The notes: a model not told the origin generated them from the sequence alone. Shown: positions 8,186 to 17,486, numbered from the stretch's first letter. The stretch is 64,000 nt of DNA from Alphaproteobacteria bacterium (GCA_005884685.1 VBAH01000048.1:30223-94222); one strand, 5' to 3'. Numbers and translations are program-made.

Positions 8186-10102
8186 ATGAACCAAGTCGCC
8201 CGGGATACCGCTCTGCCGGCCGATCCATCCGCGCCCGCACATGCTGCTCCCAGCGTCTGGGCGCTGACGCTGGGGAGCGTCGGGGTCGTTTACGGCGATA
8301 TCGGAACGAGTCCGCTCTACGCTTTCCGCGAAGCCGCCACCGCCGCAGCGGGCGAGGCCGGTGTGGTCTCGCGCGACATCGTGCTCGGCGTGCTTTCCAT
8401 GATCCTTTGGGCCCTGATCGTCGTGGTGACGATCAAGTACGTCCTGATCCTTTTGCGCGCCGACAACAACGGCGAGGGCGGCACGCTCTCGCTTACTGCC
8501 CTCGTGTTTCGCGCCATTGGGCGGCGCACGCCGATCGTGCTGTTGCTCGGCATCATCGGCGCGTCGATGTTCCTCGGCGATTCGGTGATCACGCCCGCGA
8601 TTTCGGTCCTCTCTGCGGTGGAGGGGTTGAAGCTCGTCACGCCCGCCTTCGAGCATTTCGTCGTGCCGCTCACGATCGTGATCCTGATCGCGCTGTTCGC
8701 GGTGCAGCGGCGCGGCACTGCCCGGGTTGCGGCATATTTCGGTCCCGTGATGGTGGTGTGGTTCCTCTGCATCTCGATAGCGGGTCTGCTGCACATCAGC
8801 GACGATCCGCGCGTGTTTGCGGCGGTCAATCCCTATTACGCGGTGAGCTTCCTTGCCCAGCACGGACACATCGGGCTGGTAACGCTCGGCGCCGTGTTCC
8901 TCGCGGTGACCGGGGGCGAGGCGCTTTACGCCGACCTCGGGCATTTCGGCCGCAGGCCGATCAAGCTCGCCTGGTTCGGACTGGTGCTGCCCGCGCTGCT
9001 GCTCAACTATTTCGGGCAGGGTGCGATGGTGTTGCGCGATCCGTCGGCGATCGCCAATCCGTTCTACAAGATGCTGCCCGAGATGTTCCTGCTGCCGATG
9101 GTCGTGCTGGCAACCGCCGCAACGGTGATCGCGAGCCAGGCCGTCATCACCGGCGCCTATTCGCTCACTTACCAGGCGATCCAGCTCGGCCTGCTGCCGA
9201 GGCTTGCGATCCTGCACACCTCCGAGGCGCACTTCGGCCAGATCTACATTCCGCGCGTCAACACCGCGCTGCTCGCCGGCGTGCTGCTGCTGGTGCTGAT
9301 GTTCCGCACGTCGAGCCAGCTCGCCTCCGCCTACGGCATCGCGGTGACCACCACGATGGTCGTCGACGGCGTGCTCGGCTTCATCGTGATCTGGAAGCTG
9401 TGGAAGTGGAAATGGTGGAGCGCGGCGCTGCTGATGGTGCCGCTGGTGATCGTCGATGCGACCTTCCTCAGCGCCAATCTGCTCAAGCTGCTCGAGGGCG
9501 CATGGGCGCCGCTGCTGTTCGGCTCCGCCATGGTGATGCTGATCGTCACCTGGCAGCGCGGCAGCCGCATTCTCGTTCAGAAGACGCGGCGGGTCGAGGT
9601 GCCGATCGACGCGCTGATCCGCAGCCTGGAGAAGCGCCCGCCGCACATCGTACCGGGCACCGCGGTGTTTCTCACCAGCGATCCGGATTTCGCGCCCGCC
9701 TCGTTGCTGCACAATCTCAAGCACAACAAGGTGCTGCACGAGCAGAACATCATTCTCACCATCGTAACCGCCGATACGCCGCGCACCGACGAGGACGAGC
9801 GCGTGGAGATCACGCCGATCTCCGAGCGCTTCACGCGCGTCGCGCTGCGGTTCGGATTCATGGAGCAGCCCAACGTGCCGAAAGCGCTGGCGGTTGCGCG
9901 CAAGCAGGGCCTGCACTTCGACATCATGTCGACGTCGTTCTTCCTCTCGCGCCGCTCGCTCAAGCCGTCGCCGCATTCCGGCATGCCCGGATGGCAGGAC
10001 CGCCTGTTTATCGGGCTGGCGCGCTCGGCGAACGACGCGACAGACTTCTTCCAGATCCCCACCGGACGGGTCGTGGAAGTCGGCACGCAGGTGGCGGTGT
10101 AG
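8186..10102 (+). CDS. kup: Low-affinity potassium uptake protein Kup
   Basis: A 638-residue Kup/HAK/KT-family K+:H+ symporter of the inner membrane. The family signature [18 protein letters not shown] is at the N-terminus, followed by about twelve hydrophobic helices (including DNNGEGGT after helix 2 and the [17 protein letters not shown] region) and a soluble C-terminal domain from about residue 480. The start at 8186 was chosen over 8120 because homologues begin shortly before the first helix. The next gene is a paralogue, so the pair arose by tandem duplication or neighbouring acquisition. Confidence 0.95.
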   Translation: MNQVARDTALPADPSAPAHAAPSVWALTLGSVGVVYGDIGTSPLYAFREAATAAAGEAGVVSRDIVLGVLSMILWALIVVVTIKYVLILLRADNNGEGGTLSLTALVFRAIGRRTPIVLLLGIIGASMFLGDSVITPAISVLSAVEGLKLVTPAFEHFVVPLTIVILIALFAVQRRGTARVAAYFGPVMVVWFLCISIAGLLHISDDPRVFAAVNPYYAVSFLAQHGHIGLVTLGAVFLAVTGGEALYADLGHFGRRPIKLAWFGLVLPALLLNYFGQGAMVLRDPSAIANPFYKMLPEMFLLPMVVLATAATVIASQAVITGAYSLTYQAIQLGLLPRLAILHTSEAHFGQIYIPRVNTALLAGVLLLVLMFRTSSQLASAYGIAVTTTMVVDGVLGFIVIWKLWKWKWWSAALLMVPLVIVDATFLSANLLKLLEGAWAPLLFGSAMVMLIVTWQRGSRILVQKTRRVEVPIDALIRSLEKRPPHIVPGTAVFLTSDPDFAPASLLHNLKHNKVLHEQNIILTIVTADTPRTDEDERVEITPISERFTRVALRFGFMEQPNVPKALAVARKQGLHFDIMSTSFFLSRRSLKPSPHSGMPGWQDRLFIGLARSANDATDFFQIPTGRVVEVGTQVAV

Positions 10103-10306
10103 CTTGCTTGATACTTTTGCTTTGCGTGCCATCCCGCTGACCCGACGGCGTTATCTGGGTTTGCCAGCCCGCGGCCGGCGCATGTCTGACCCAGTTCCAT
10201 CGGTTGGCTGGCGGCGATGACTTCCGCGTTGGGCGGGTGTAAAAGCCCGATCCCTGCGCATATTGCGGCGCAGCATTTGGAGCAGGCGAAGGCCTGATCA
10301 ACCCCC

Positions 10307-12229
10307 ATGATGCTCAGTCTGACCGCTCCCTCCGGGAGCGACGTGCGCACCGGCGCGAGCGGCGATGCGCGCCACCACGCCAGCTTCTGGACCCTGACCG
10401 TCGGCAGCATCGGCGTCGTCTACGGCGACATCGGCACCAGCCCGCTCTATGCCTTTCGCGAAGCCATCGTCGCCGCGACCGCCGGCGGCGAGGTGACACC
10501 GGTCGCGGTGCTCGGTGTCCTCTCGCTGATATTCTGGGCGCTGATCATCGTCGTCACGCTCAAATACGTCGTGATCCTGCTGCACGCGGACAACAACGGG
10601 GAGGGCGGCACGCTGACCCTGATGGCGCTGGCGCAGCGCGCGCTCGGGCGCAGCACGCCGCTGCTGTTCCTGCTCGGAACGATCAGCGGCGCGCTGTTCT
10701 ACGGCGACGCGGTGATCACGCCTGCGCTCTCGGTGCTGTCCGCGGTCGAAGGTCTCAAAGTCGCGACGCCGACGTTCGAACCATACATCATTCCGCTGAC
10801 CGTCATTATCCTCGTCGCGTTGTTTGCCGTGCAGTCGCGCGGCACCGCAAAGGTCGCGGCCTTCTTCGGCCCGGTCACGGTGGTGTGGTTCATCGCAATC
10901 GCAATCCCGGCGCTGCACCAGATCGGCGCCAATCCGTCGGTGCTCTACGCGCTCAATCCCTGGCACGCCGTCAGCTTCCTCGGCAGCCACGGCACGATCG
11001 GTCTGGTCACGCTCGGCGCGGTGTTTCTCGCCGTCACCGGCGCCGAAGCGCTCTACGCCGATCTCGGGCACTTCGGCCGCCATCCAATTCAGTTCGCATG
11101 GCTGGTTTTGGTCTTGCCGGCGCTTGTGCTGAATTATTTCGCCCAGGGTGCGCTCGTGCTCGCCGATCCGAAAGCGATCGAAAACCCGTTCTTCCTGCTC
11201 TATCCCGACTGGGCGCTGTTGCCGATGGTCGTACTTGCCACCGCCGCGACCGTCATTGCGAGCTAGGCCGTCATCACCGGCGCCTATTCGCTGACGCGCC
11301 AGGCCATTCAGTTGGGCCTGCTGCCGCGATTGGAAATCCGCCACACCTCCGAGACGCAGGTCGGTCAGATCTTCATGCCGCGCGTCAACACGCTGCTGCT
11401 CGTCGGCGTGCTGCTGCTGGTCGCGCTGTTCCGCTCGTCGAGCGCGCTCGCCTCGGCCTACGGCATCGCCGTCACGGGCACCATGGTGGTGACCGCGATG
11501 ATGGCGTTCATCGTGATCTGGAAGAGCTGGAAGTGGTCGCCGTTAGCCGCGGCCGCGCTGATCGCGCCGTTCCTGCTGATCGATCTGATTTTTCTCGGCG
11601 CCAACCTGCTGAAGATTCACGAAGGCGGCTGGATGCCGCTCGCGCTCGGCGGCGTCGTGATGCTGGTGATGTACACCTGGCGGCGCGGCAGCCGGCTGCT
11701 GTTCGACAAGACCCGCAAGCAGGAGATGCCGCTGCGCGCGCTGGTCGCGATGCTGGAGAAAAAGGCGCCGACCAAAGTGCCCGGCACGGCGGTGTTCCTC
11801 ACCAGCGATCCGACCAGCGCGCCGACCGCGCTGATGCACAGCCTCAAGCATTACAAGGTGCTGCACGAAAACAACGTCATCCTCACCGTCGAGACGGCGG
11901 ACACTCCGACGGTGAAACCCGAAGAGCGCGTGCAGATCGAGCAAATCGGCGACAGCTTCTCCCTGGTCACGCTGCATTTCGGCTACATGGAGACGCCGAA
12001 CGTGCCGAAGGCGCTCGCGATCGCGCGCAAGCTCGGCTGGCAATTCGACATCATGTCGACCTCGTTCTTTCTCTCGCGCCGTTCGCTCAAGCCCGCGGCG
12101 AAATCGGGCATGCCGCGCTGGCAGGACCGGCTGTTCATCCAGCTTGCCCGCAGCGCCAACGATGCCACCGACTATTTCCAGATTCCGACCGGGCGCGTCG
12201 TCGAGATCGGCACCCAGGTCGCGGTGTAG
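10307..12229 (+). pseudogene. Second kup gene interrupted by an in-frame amber codon
   Basis: The frame runs 640 codons like the intact kup upstream and keeps all family motifs ([43 protein letters not shown] and the full C-terminal domain). Codon 320 (11264-11266) is TAG, however. The paralogue has CAG (Gln) at the same place, inside an otherwise shared stretch ([18 protein letters not shown]). A single C-to-T change explains it, and no frameshift or other stop is present. The break falls in the membrane part, so the 319-residue product would be non-functional unless the stop is read through. The second half (ATG at 11312) could be made separately but lacks half of the helices. A sequencing error is possible. 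Confidence 0.88.
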
Positions 12230-12307
12230 CGCGGCGCGCACCGACGTTGCGGTTTCGCCGCCCAGGCGATAATGGACGGCGATGGTTTCTGCGTGAGAAG
12301 GACCGCC

Positions 12308-12637
12308 ATGGCGCTCGGACGCGACAGTGTGAAAGACCTCCATCCCGAAGAGGTGGCGAAGGGCCTCACCGAGGGCAAAATTCTGCTGGTCGACGTGCGC
12401 GAGCCGATGGAGACGGATATCGAGCGCTATCCGCAGGCCGTTGTCATGCCGATGTCGGAGTTCGACCCATCCGCGCTGCCCGATCCGCAAGGCAAACAGG
12501 TCGTGTTCGCGTGCCGCTCGGGCAATCGCTCGGTGACGGCCTCGCTCATCGCGCAGGACGCGGGGCTGCCCTACGACGCGCACCTCGCCGGCGGGATCAA
12601 GGCCTGGAAGGCGGCCGGCCTGCCGACCGAGACGTGA
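12308..12637 (+). CDS. Single-domain rhodanese-like sulfurtransferase
   Basis: A 109-residue cytosolic protein consisting of one rhodanese domain. The active-site loop is CRSGNR with Cys69, which would carry a persulfide in sulfur transfer, and the domain starts with LLVDVREP and ends with GGIKAWKAAGLP. The ATG at 12308 is used because GAGAAGGA lies five bases upstream; an upstream in-frame ATG at 12272 has no such site. It stands alone between the broken kup gene and a palindromic repeat. Confidence 0.88.
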   Translation: MALGRDSVKDLHPEEVAKGLTEGKILLVDVREPMETDIERYPQAVVMPMSEFDPSALPDPQGKQVVFACRSGNRSVTASLIAQDAGLPYDAHLAGGIKAWKAAGLPTET

Positions 12638-12650
12638 GCTTGAGGTTCTC

Positions 12651-12770
12651 CGTCATGCCCGGCCTTGTGCCGGGCATCCACGTCTTGCTTTAACCATGTC
12701 AAAGACGTGGATGGCCGGGTCACCAGGGCGTTTACGCCCGTCTTAGCGGGCTATGCCCGGCCATGACGAA
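12651..12770. repeat. Intergenic palindromic repeat (cgtcatgcccgg family)
   Basis: A 120-base element beginning cgtcatgcccggcc and ending gcccggccatgacga. An inner inverted pair (gccgggcatccacgtctt and aagacgtggatggccggg, apart by about 14 bases) and a small extra hairpin (gggcgtttacgccc) sit inside. It fills nearly the whole gap between the rhodanese and aminotransferase genes. Confidence 0.78.
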
Positions 12771-12781
12771 TTGAGAGTCCG

Positions 12782-13939
12782 ATGAACTCCGTCTTCGCCA
12801 ACCTGCCGGTCTCCGTCTTCGAGGTGATGTCGCGCCTCGCGCGCGAGCAGGATGCCGTCAATCTCGGCCAGGGATTTCCCGACGGCCCGTTCCCGGAAGA
12901 CGTGCTGGCAAAGGCGGCCGACGCCGTCGTCAACGGCTGGAACCAGTATCCGCCGATGATGGGGCTGCCGGAGCTGCGCAAGGCGGTCGCCGCACACTAC
13001 AAGCACTGGCAGGACCTCGACTTCGATCCCGACAGCGAAATCATGATCACGTCGGGCGCGACCGAGGCGATCGCCGGCGCCCTGATGGCGCTGATCGAGC
13101 CGGGCGACGAGGTCGTGCTGTTCCAGCCGCTCTATGATGCTTACCTGCCGCTGGTGCAGCGGGCAGGGGGCGTGCCGCGCTTCGTGCGGCTCGAGCCGCC
13201 GCACTGGCGGTTCGATGAGGACATGCTCGCGCGTGCGTTCACGCCGAAGACGCGCGTGGTGCTGTTCAACAATCCGCTCAATCCGTCCGCGACCGTATTC
13301 CCGCGCGAGAACCTCGAGCTGCTGGCGCGCTACTGCGAGAGGTTCGACGCGGTCGCGGTGTGCGACGAGGTGTGGGAGCACGTCATGTTCGACGGGCGCG
13401 GCCACGTCCCGCTGATCGCGATGCCGGGCATGCGCGAGCGCTGCGTCAAGATCGGCTCGGCCGGAAAGATCTTTTCGCTCACCGGCTGGAAGGTCGGCCT
13501 CGTCTGCGCGGCGCCGAACGTGCTGCGCGTGCTCGCCAAGGCGCATCAGTACATCACCTTCACCACGCCGCCGAACCTGCAGGCCGCGGTCGCCTACGGG
13601 CTTGGCAAGGCCGACGATTATTTCGAGGGCATGCGGCGCGACCTGCAGCGCAGCCGCGACCGCTTCACGCATGGCCTGCGCTCGCTCGGCTTCCCCGTGA
13701 TCGAGGCCGAGGCGACCTACTTCGTCAACGTCGACCTCGCCTCGCTCGGCCTCAACGAGGACGACGAGAGCTTCTGCAGGCGTCTCGTCATGGAGCACAA
13801 GGTGGCCGCCATCCCGGTCTCGGCTTTCTATGCGGCCGACCCGATCCGCTCGGTCGTGCGGTTCTGCTTTGCCAAGCGCGACGCGACGCTCGACGCCGCG
13901 CTCGAGCGGCTCGCGGGTGCGCTGAAGCACGCTGCGTGA
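12782..13939 (+). CDS. Class I/II PLP-dependent aminotransferase
   Basis: The 385-residue fold-type I enzyme has the substrate strand VNLGQGFPDGPFPE at the N-terminus, the cofactor region TSGATEAIAGAL, NNPLNPSATV with the conserved Asn, CDEVWEH with the Asp contacting the PLP nitrogen, and the Schiff-base Lys229 in GSAGKIFSLTGWKVG. A C-terminal Arg in SVVRFCFAKRD should bind the substrate carboxylate. Closest in appearance to the KAT/methionine aminotransferase (YbdL) and DapC-like group; the exact substrate is not clear. It stands between two palindromic repeats and is probably transcribed alone. Confidence 0.9.
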   Translation: MNSVFANLPVSVFEVMSRLAREQDAVNLGQGFPDGPFPEDVLAKAADAVVNGWNQYPPMMGLPELRKAVAAHYKHWQDLDFDPDSEIMITSGATEAIAGALMALIEPGDEVVLFQPLYDAYLPLVQRAGGVPRFVRLEPPHWRFDEDMLARAFTPKTRVVLFNNPLNPSATVFPRENLELLARYCERFDAVAVCDEVWEHVMFDGRGHVPLIAMPGMRERCVKIGSAGKIFSLTGWKVGLVCAAPNVLRVLAKAHQYITFTTPPNLQAAVAYGLGKADDYFEGMRRDLQRSRDRFTHGLRSLGFPVIEAEATYFVNVDLASLGLNEDDESFCRRLVMEHKVAAIPVSAFYAADPIRSVVRFCFAKRDATLDAALERLAGALKHAA

Positions 13940-13947
13940 CCAGCGGA

Positions 13948-14047
13948 CCTCATCCTGAGGAGCGGTCCACAGGAGCGCGTCTCGAAGGGTGGCCACATAC
14001 ACCGCGCTTGCCGCCATCCTTCGAGACGCGCGTTGCTCGGGATGAGA
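13948..14047. repeat. Intergenic palindromic repeat (cctcatcctgagg family)
   Basis: The element begins cctcatcctgagg and ends in gggatgag, with an inner inverted pair around gcgtctcgaagg and ccttcgagacgcgc. A close relative is at 18521-18626. It lies between the aminotransferase end and the terminator of the outer membrane protein gene. Confidence 0.78.
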
Positions 14048-14050
14048 TTT

Positions 14051-14083
14051 AACAAAAAACCCCGGGGCGCTTGTCCCCCGGGG
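14051..14083 (-). terminator. Rho-independent terminator of the outer membrane protein gene
   Basis: An eight-pair perfect GC stem (CCCCGGGG at 14060-14067 and 14076-14083) with an eight-base loop is followed on the minus strand by six T (14059-14054). It lies 28 bases past the minus-strand stop at 14111. On the plus strand only a short T run follows, so it may act weakly for the aminotransferase too. Confidence 0.85.
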
Positions 14084-14110
14084 CTTTCATTCCGATCAGT
14101 TGTTCGAGGC

Positions 14111-14854
14111 TCAGTAGCGCGCGTTGACGAGCCCCGGAAAACCGAACTTGTAGTTCACGCCGAGCTTCACCGCGTGGACCTGCTGATCGATGTCGGTGGA
14201 AGTGCCCGGCGCAAACGCGACCGCGCGGTTGCCGAAGTCCATGTAGTTATATTCGAGCTTCGCGGTCCAGGCAGGCGCGAAGGCGTATTCGACGCCGGCG
14301 CCGACCGTCCAGCCGATCCGGGTTTCCTTTACCCCGACTGTCGCCGGCAGCGTGTAGCGGTTCGTGCTGAACGAGTCGTTCGCCCAGGCGACGCCGCCCT
14401 TGCCGTAGACGAGCCAGCGGTCGAACGCGAGGCCGGCGCGGCCGGTGAGCGTGGAAACCCAGTTCACGTCGGTGTTGAAACCGTTGCCGAGCGGCGCGCC
14501 GACGAGCGGGCCCGTGCTGGTGCTGCCGTTGATGCCGCTCCAGGAGAAGTCGCCTTCCACGCCGAGCACGAACTGGTTGATCTGGTAGTTGAAGCCGACC
14601 TGGCCGCCGCCGAGGAAGCCGCTGGCCCTGTTTGAGAGATTGAGGCCGAAGGCGTCGCGCCAATCCTTCTCGGCCCAGCCGTAGCCGACGTGACCGCCGA
14701 CGTAGAATCCGGTCCAGTCATATGCCACCGGCAGCACGCCGGCGGGCGGCGCCTTGTAGACCGGCCTTGCCATGTCGGCTGCCGGCGCGGCGCCGCTGAG
14801 TGCAGTCGCGCTCACCAATCCGATCAGCAAACTACGCATCGTGCCCTTATGCAT
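14111..14854 (-). CDS. Outer membrane beta-barrel protein (Omp25/RopB-like)
   Basis: The 247-residue protein starts with a signal peptide (cleavage near SGAAPAADMA, about residue 25) and continues as an eight-stranded barrel of the Omp25/RopB/Omp31 family. Signs are DWTGFYVGGHVGYGWAEKDW at the first strand, the repeated alternation of Gly and aromatic residues, SGFLGGGQVGFNYQ, and a final aromatic residue (NARY). Such proteins are abundant surface proteins in Hyphomicrobiales. GGAG lies six bases before the ATG at 14854. It has its own terminator downstream and an EcfG-type promoter match about 90 bases upstream. Confidence 0.9.
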   Translation of the reverse strand: MHKGTMRSLLIGLVSATALSGAAPAADMARPVYKAPPAGVLPVAYDWTGFYVGGHVGYGWAEKDWRDAFGLNLSNRASGFLGGGQVGFNYQINQFVLGVEGDFSWSGINGSTSTGPLVGAPLGNGFNTDVNWVSTLTGRAGLAFDRWLVYGKGGVAWANDSFSTNRYTLPATVGVKETRIGWTVGAGVEYAFAPAWTAKLEYNYMDFGNRAVAFAPGTSTDIDQQVHAVKLGVNYKFGFPGLVNARY

Positions 14855-14943
14855 CTCGTTCTCCGGTTGGAATCACTCGTGCCCCACGGGGTCCGCTCGA
14901 GGCCGGCTGGGTAGTGCCGACTCAAGACGGGATTGCGGCAGGA

Positions 14944-14969
14944 ACGGAGCAAATCCGGGAAGGGTTCCG
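14944..14969 (-). promoter_or_regulatory. EcfG-type promoter (GGAAC-N17-CGTT) facing the outer membrane protein gene
   Basis: Read on the minus strand, GGAAC (14969-14965) and CGTT (14947-14944) are spaced by 17 bases, an accepted spacing for EcfG promoters. The predicted start near 14936 gives a leader of about 80 bases to the ATG at 14854. General-stress control of an Omp25-like protein is plausible but untested. Confidence 0.5.
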
Positions 14970-15013
14970 CGGCGGCTGACGTTCGATGAAGCTGTGGTTT
15001 TCGCGTCACGAAT

Positions 15014-15027
15014 AGTTCCGCGGAACT
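15014..15027. promoter_or_regulatory. Perfect 14-base palindrome upstream of the PotF-like gene
   Basis: AGTTCCGCGGAACT is a perfect palindrome centred 70 bases before the ATG at 15091 in an otherwise featureless gap. It could be an operator for a dimeric regulator. No regulator gene is adjacent and nothing else supports the idea. Confidence 0.35.
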
Positions 15028-15090
15028 TGATCTGTTGCGACCTTGCGTCAGCGCCGCTAGCGTCCCCGCGCCGGAGTGATGGAGGGACGA

Positions 15091-16185
15091 ATGCTGCGGG
15101 CGATTTTCTCGCTGCTTGCGCTGCTTGCGTTGATCGTTCCGGCCGCGGCGCAGAACGCGGAACGGACAGTCAACTTCTACAACTGGTCGGATTACATCGC
15201 GCCGACGGTGCTCGACGACTTTACCAAAGAGACCGGCATCAAGGTGAAGTACGACACGTTCGATTCGAACGACATGCTCGAGACCAGGCTGCTCGCCGGC
15301 CGCACCGGCTACGATCTCGTTGTCCCAACCGCCTACTTTCTCGAGCGGCAGATCAAGGCGGGCGTGTTCCAGAAGCTCGACAAGACCAAGCTGCCGAACC
15401 TCGCGAATGCCTGGGACGAGATCGCAAAGCGCCTCGCCGAATACGATCCGGGCAATCAATACGCCGTCAACTACATGTGGGGGACGACCGGCATCGGCTT
15501 CAACGCGAAGAAGGCACGCGAGGTCCTGGGGCCCGGGGCGAACATCGACAGCTGGGACGTGATGTTCAAGCCGGAGATCATCGCAAAGTTCAAGGACTGC
15601 GGCGTGCACGTGCTCGACGCGGCGGACGACGTGTTTGCCGCGGCGCTGAGCTACCTGAGGCTCGATCCGAACACCAAAGACGAGAAGGAGTTCGAGAAAG
15701 CCGCCGCCCTGTTGCTGAAGGTGCGCCCGTATGTGCGCAAATTCCATTCATCCGAATACCTGAACGCGCTCGCTTCGGGCGAAATCTGTCTCGTGCTCGG
15801 CTATTCGGGCGATATCAAGCAGGCACAGAAGCGTGCCGCGGAGGCGAAGAACGGCGTCGAGATCGGCTACGCGATACCGAAGGGGGGCGCGCAGCTCTGG
15901 TTCGACAATCTGGCGATCCCGAAGGACGCGAAAAACGCAGCCGGGGCGCACGCGCTGATCAACTATCTGCTCAAGCCGGATGTGGCGGCGAAGAACTCCA
16001 ACTTCGTAGCCTATGCGAACGGCAACGCCGCGAGCCGGCCGCTGATCGACAAGGCGATCCTGGACGACAAATCCGTTTATCCGGACGAAGCGACAATGAA
16101 GACGCTCTACATCATCAAGGCGCACGACCAGATAACACAGCGCATGATGAACCGGTTGTGGACGAAGATCAAAACGGGACGGTGA
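15091..16185 (+). CDS. PotF-like periplasmic polyamine-binding protein
   Basis: The 364-residue protein has a signal peptide (MLRAIFSLLALLALIVPAAAQ) and the spermidine/putrescine-binding PotD/PotF fold: NFYNWSDYIAPTVLDDF near the mature N-terminus, a TRLLAGRTGYDLVVPTAYFLERQI hinge region, NYMWGTTGIGFN, and a C-terminal ALINYLLKPDVAAKNSNFVAYANGN. PotF binds putrescine for the PotGHI importer. No permease or ATPase gene is in the window, so it must use a transporter encoded elsewhere or act as a stand-alone binding protein. The start has GGAGGG five bases upstream; in-frame GTG/ATG codons at 15076-15081 lie over that site. Trp and Tyr residues in the N-terminal NFYNWSDYI motif are typical ligand contacts. 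Confidence 0.9.
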   Translation: MLRAIFSLLALLALIVPAAAQNAERTVNFYNWSDYIAPTVLDDFTKETGIKVKYDTFDSNDMLETRLLAGRTGYDLVVPTAYFLERQIKAGVFQKLDKTKLPNLANAWDEIAKRLAEYDPGNQYAVNYMWGTTGIGFNAKKAREVLGPGANIDSWDVMFKPEIIAKFKDCGVHVLDAADDVFAAALSYLRLDPNTKDEKEFEKAAALLLKVRPYVRKFHSSEYLNALASGEICLVLGYSGDIKQAQKRAAEAKNGVEIGYAIPKGGAQLWFDNLAIPKDAKNAAGAHALINYLLKPDVAAKNSNFVAYANGNAASRPLIDKAILDDKSVYPDEATMKTLYIIKAHDQITQRMMNRLWTKIKTGR

Positions 16186-16210
16186 GGATCGGCAGCCGAC
16201 AAGTTCCTTC

Positions 16211-16239
16211 ATGAACCGGAGATGAGCCGACCGGTTCAT
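16211..16239. other. Hairpin between the PotF-like and zinc-ribbon genes
   Basis: ATGAACCGG (16211-16219) and CCGGTTCAT (16231-16239) form a perfect nine-pair stem with an 11-base loop, 26 bases past the PotF-like stop. There is no T run after it, so it is not a standard Rho-independent terminator. It may slow polymerase, protect the 3' end, or act as an operator for the small gene at 16306. Confidence 0.5.
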
Positions 16240-16305
16240 CCGCGGTACATTTGACGGCCGCTAAGTCCCGCGCCGGGGAGCACAGTTCTGGTCATCGGGA
16301 CTGTC

Positions 16306-16485
16306 ATGACACTCTACAAACCAGCGACCCCGTACTCGGACTCGATCAAGCGGCCGCAGTGTCTGCAATGTGGAACCAGCATGCTGCTTGCTCGCATCGA
16401 GCCGGATAAGCCGGATCACGACCGGCGCACCTTCCAGTGTGCGGAGTGCGGGCACTCTCTCAGCGAAGTCGTGAAGTACAAGTGA
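16306..16485 (+). CDS. Small zinc-ribbon protein, 59 residues
   Basis: A short gene that longer antisense frames hide. It encodes MTLYKPATPY..., with two CxxC pairs (CLQC at residues 19-22 and CAEC at 45-48) about 22 residues apart, as in a one-zinc ribbon, and ends SLSEVVKYK. A typical Rho-independent terminator starts 11 bases after its stop codon, which supports real expression. Small proteins of this type are common in Bradyrhizobium relatives. The role is unknown; a nucleic-acid or protein contact is the usual guess for such ribbons. Confidence 0.75.
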   Translation: MTLYKPATPYSDSIKRPQCLQCGTSMLLARIEPDKPDHDRRTFQCAECGHSLSEVVKYK

Positions 16486-16495
16486 GTCTTGTGCG

Positions 16496-16523
16496 CCCCG
16501 GCCTGACCGCCGGGGATTTTTTC
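16496..16523 (+). terminator. Rho-independent terminator after the zinc-ribbon gene
   Basis: CCCCGGC (16496-16502), loop CTGACC, and GCCGGGG (16509-16515) form a perfect seven-pair GC stem followed by ATTTTTTCT. It ends the small plus-strand gene and faces the 3' end of lpxXL on the other strand. Confidence 0.88.
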
Positions 16524-16539
16524 TAACCTCCGCGGCGCT

Positions 16540-17478
16540 TCAGCGCCATCTTCGATGCAGCCAGAGCCATTGCTCGGGATGCTCGCGCACCCAGCCTTCG
16601 ACCACGCTGGTGATCGCCTGTGTCGTCGCCTGGATGTCGACCTTGCCATCCGCGTCGCGCACCGGCGCGATCTCCTCGGTCAACTCGGCCCGGAAGTGAT
16701 TGCCGTCCGGCAGCCGCACCGCGCGCGTGCCGCAGATCGGCGCACCGGTGAGCCGCGCGAGCTGCGCGACCAGCGGGTTGGCCTTGGCCCAGCGGCCGAA
16801 GAACACCACGTCCACGCCCTGCGTGGTGTGCTGGTCGACCAGCGCCGCGACAGTTTCGCCGCCGTCGAGCGCACGGCCGAGCTTGAGCGGCGCGTCGAGC
16901 CCCGCCGCCACCATGTTGCCCATGCAGCGCGCGCGCAGCGCCACGATCGCATCGCTCGCGCCGCCGATGTTGGGGCGGCGGTAGAGGATCGAGACCGGAA
17001 ACCCGAACGCATGCGGGCCGAGTGCCGGGACCTCCCAGTTGGCGAGATGCGCGGCGAACACGAGATACGGCCGGGAGCGGTCACCGAGCAGCTTTGTGCG
17101 TGCGTAAGTGAGGTCGTCGATCATGACGTCGGGATCGCGGCATCGCTCCGGCTGGGCCGGATCGTGATAGACGATCCGGTCGATGTGCGCGAACTCGGCC
17201 GCGACGCGGCCCAGATTGTCCCACACGCCGGCGAGAATCCGCTCGATCTCTTGCGGTGATTTTTCGGGAAAAGCCGCGCGCAAATTCTCGCGCCCGATTT
17301 TGTGCTCGGGAAGCCACGGCCCGACGCGCCGCATCAGCCCGCCCAGCACCCCCGCCATGCGCTGGCGATTGATCCGCCGCAGCAGCGCGAGCGCGCCGAC
17401 CACGAGGAAGCCGGCGACGCGGTCGAACGCGCGCTTCACCGGCCGCAGAAACCTGAGCGATCGGCCCCTGCGCGCCAT
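16540..17478 (-). CDS. lpxXL: Lipid A very-long-chain acyltransferase (LpxXL type)
   Basis: The 312-residue protein belongs to the LpxL/HtrB lysophospholipid-type acyltransferase family. It has an N-terminal basic and hydrophobic anchor (about residues 10-45) and the HX4E motif HLANWE with His144 and Glu149, followed by RRPN and VDQHTTQGVDVVFFGR. It is the last gene of the acpXL cluster. In Rhizobium and Sinorhizobium the matching enzyme moves a 27-hydroxyoctacosanoyl group from AcpXL to lipid A at the inner membrane. The gene follows the adh gene after eight bases, consistent with one operon. Assignment to LpxXL rather than general LpxL rests on this context. Confidence 0.9.
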   Translation of the reverse strand: MARRGRSLRFLRPVKRAFDRVAGFLVVGALALLRRINRQRMAGVLGGLMRRVGPWLPEHKIGRENLRAAFPEKSPQEIERILAGVWDNLGRVAAEFAHIDRIVYHDPAQPERCRDPDVMIDDLTYARTKLLGDRSRPYLVFAAHLANWEVPALGPHAFGFPVSILYRRPNIGGASDAIVALRARCMGNMVAAGLDAPLKLGRALDGGETVAALVDQHTTQGVDVVFFGRWAKANPLVAQLARLTGAPICGTRAVRLPDGNHFRAELTEEIAPVRDADGKVDIQATTQAITSVVEGWVREHPEQWLWLHRRWR

Positions 17479-17486
17479 CGTCGCCG

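Noticed and set aside
8162..10132. Long minus-strand open frame across the first kup gene
   Set aside because: The translation is full of Arg, His, Gln and Asp without any fold. The Kup frame explains the region.
10103..10306. Possible riboswitch or ncRNA between the two kup genes
   Set aside because: Potassium genes can carry c-di-AMP riboswitches in other phyla, but no matching conserved core or convincing stem set was seen here.
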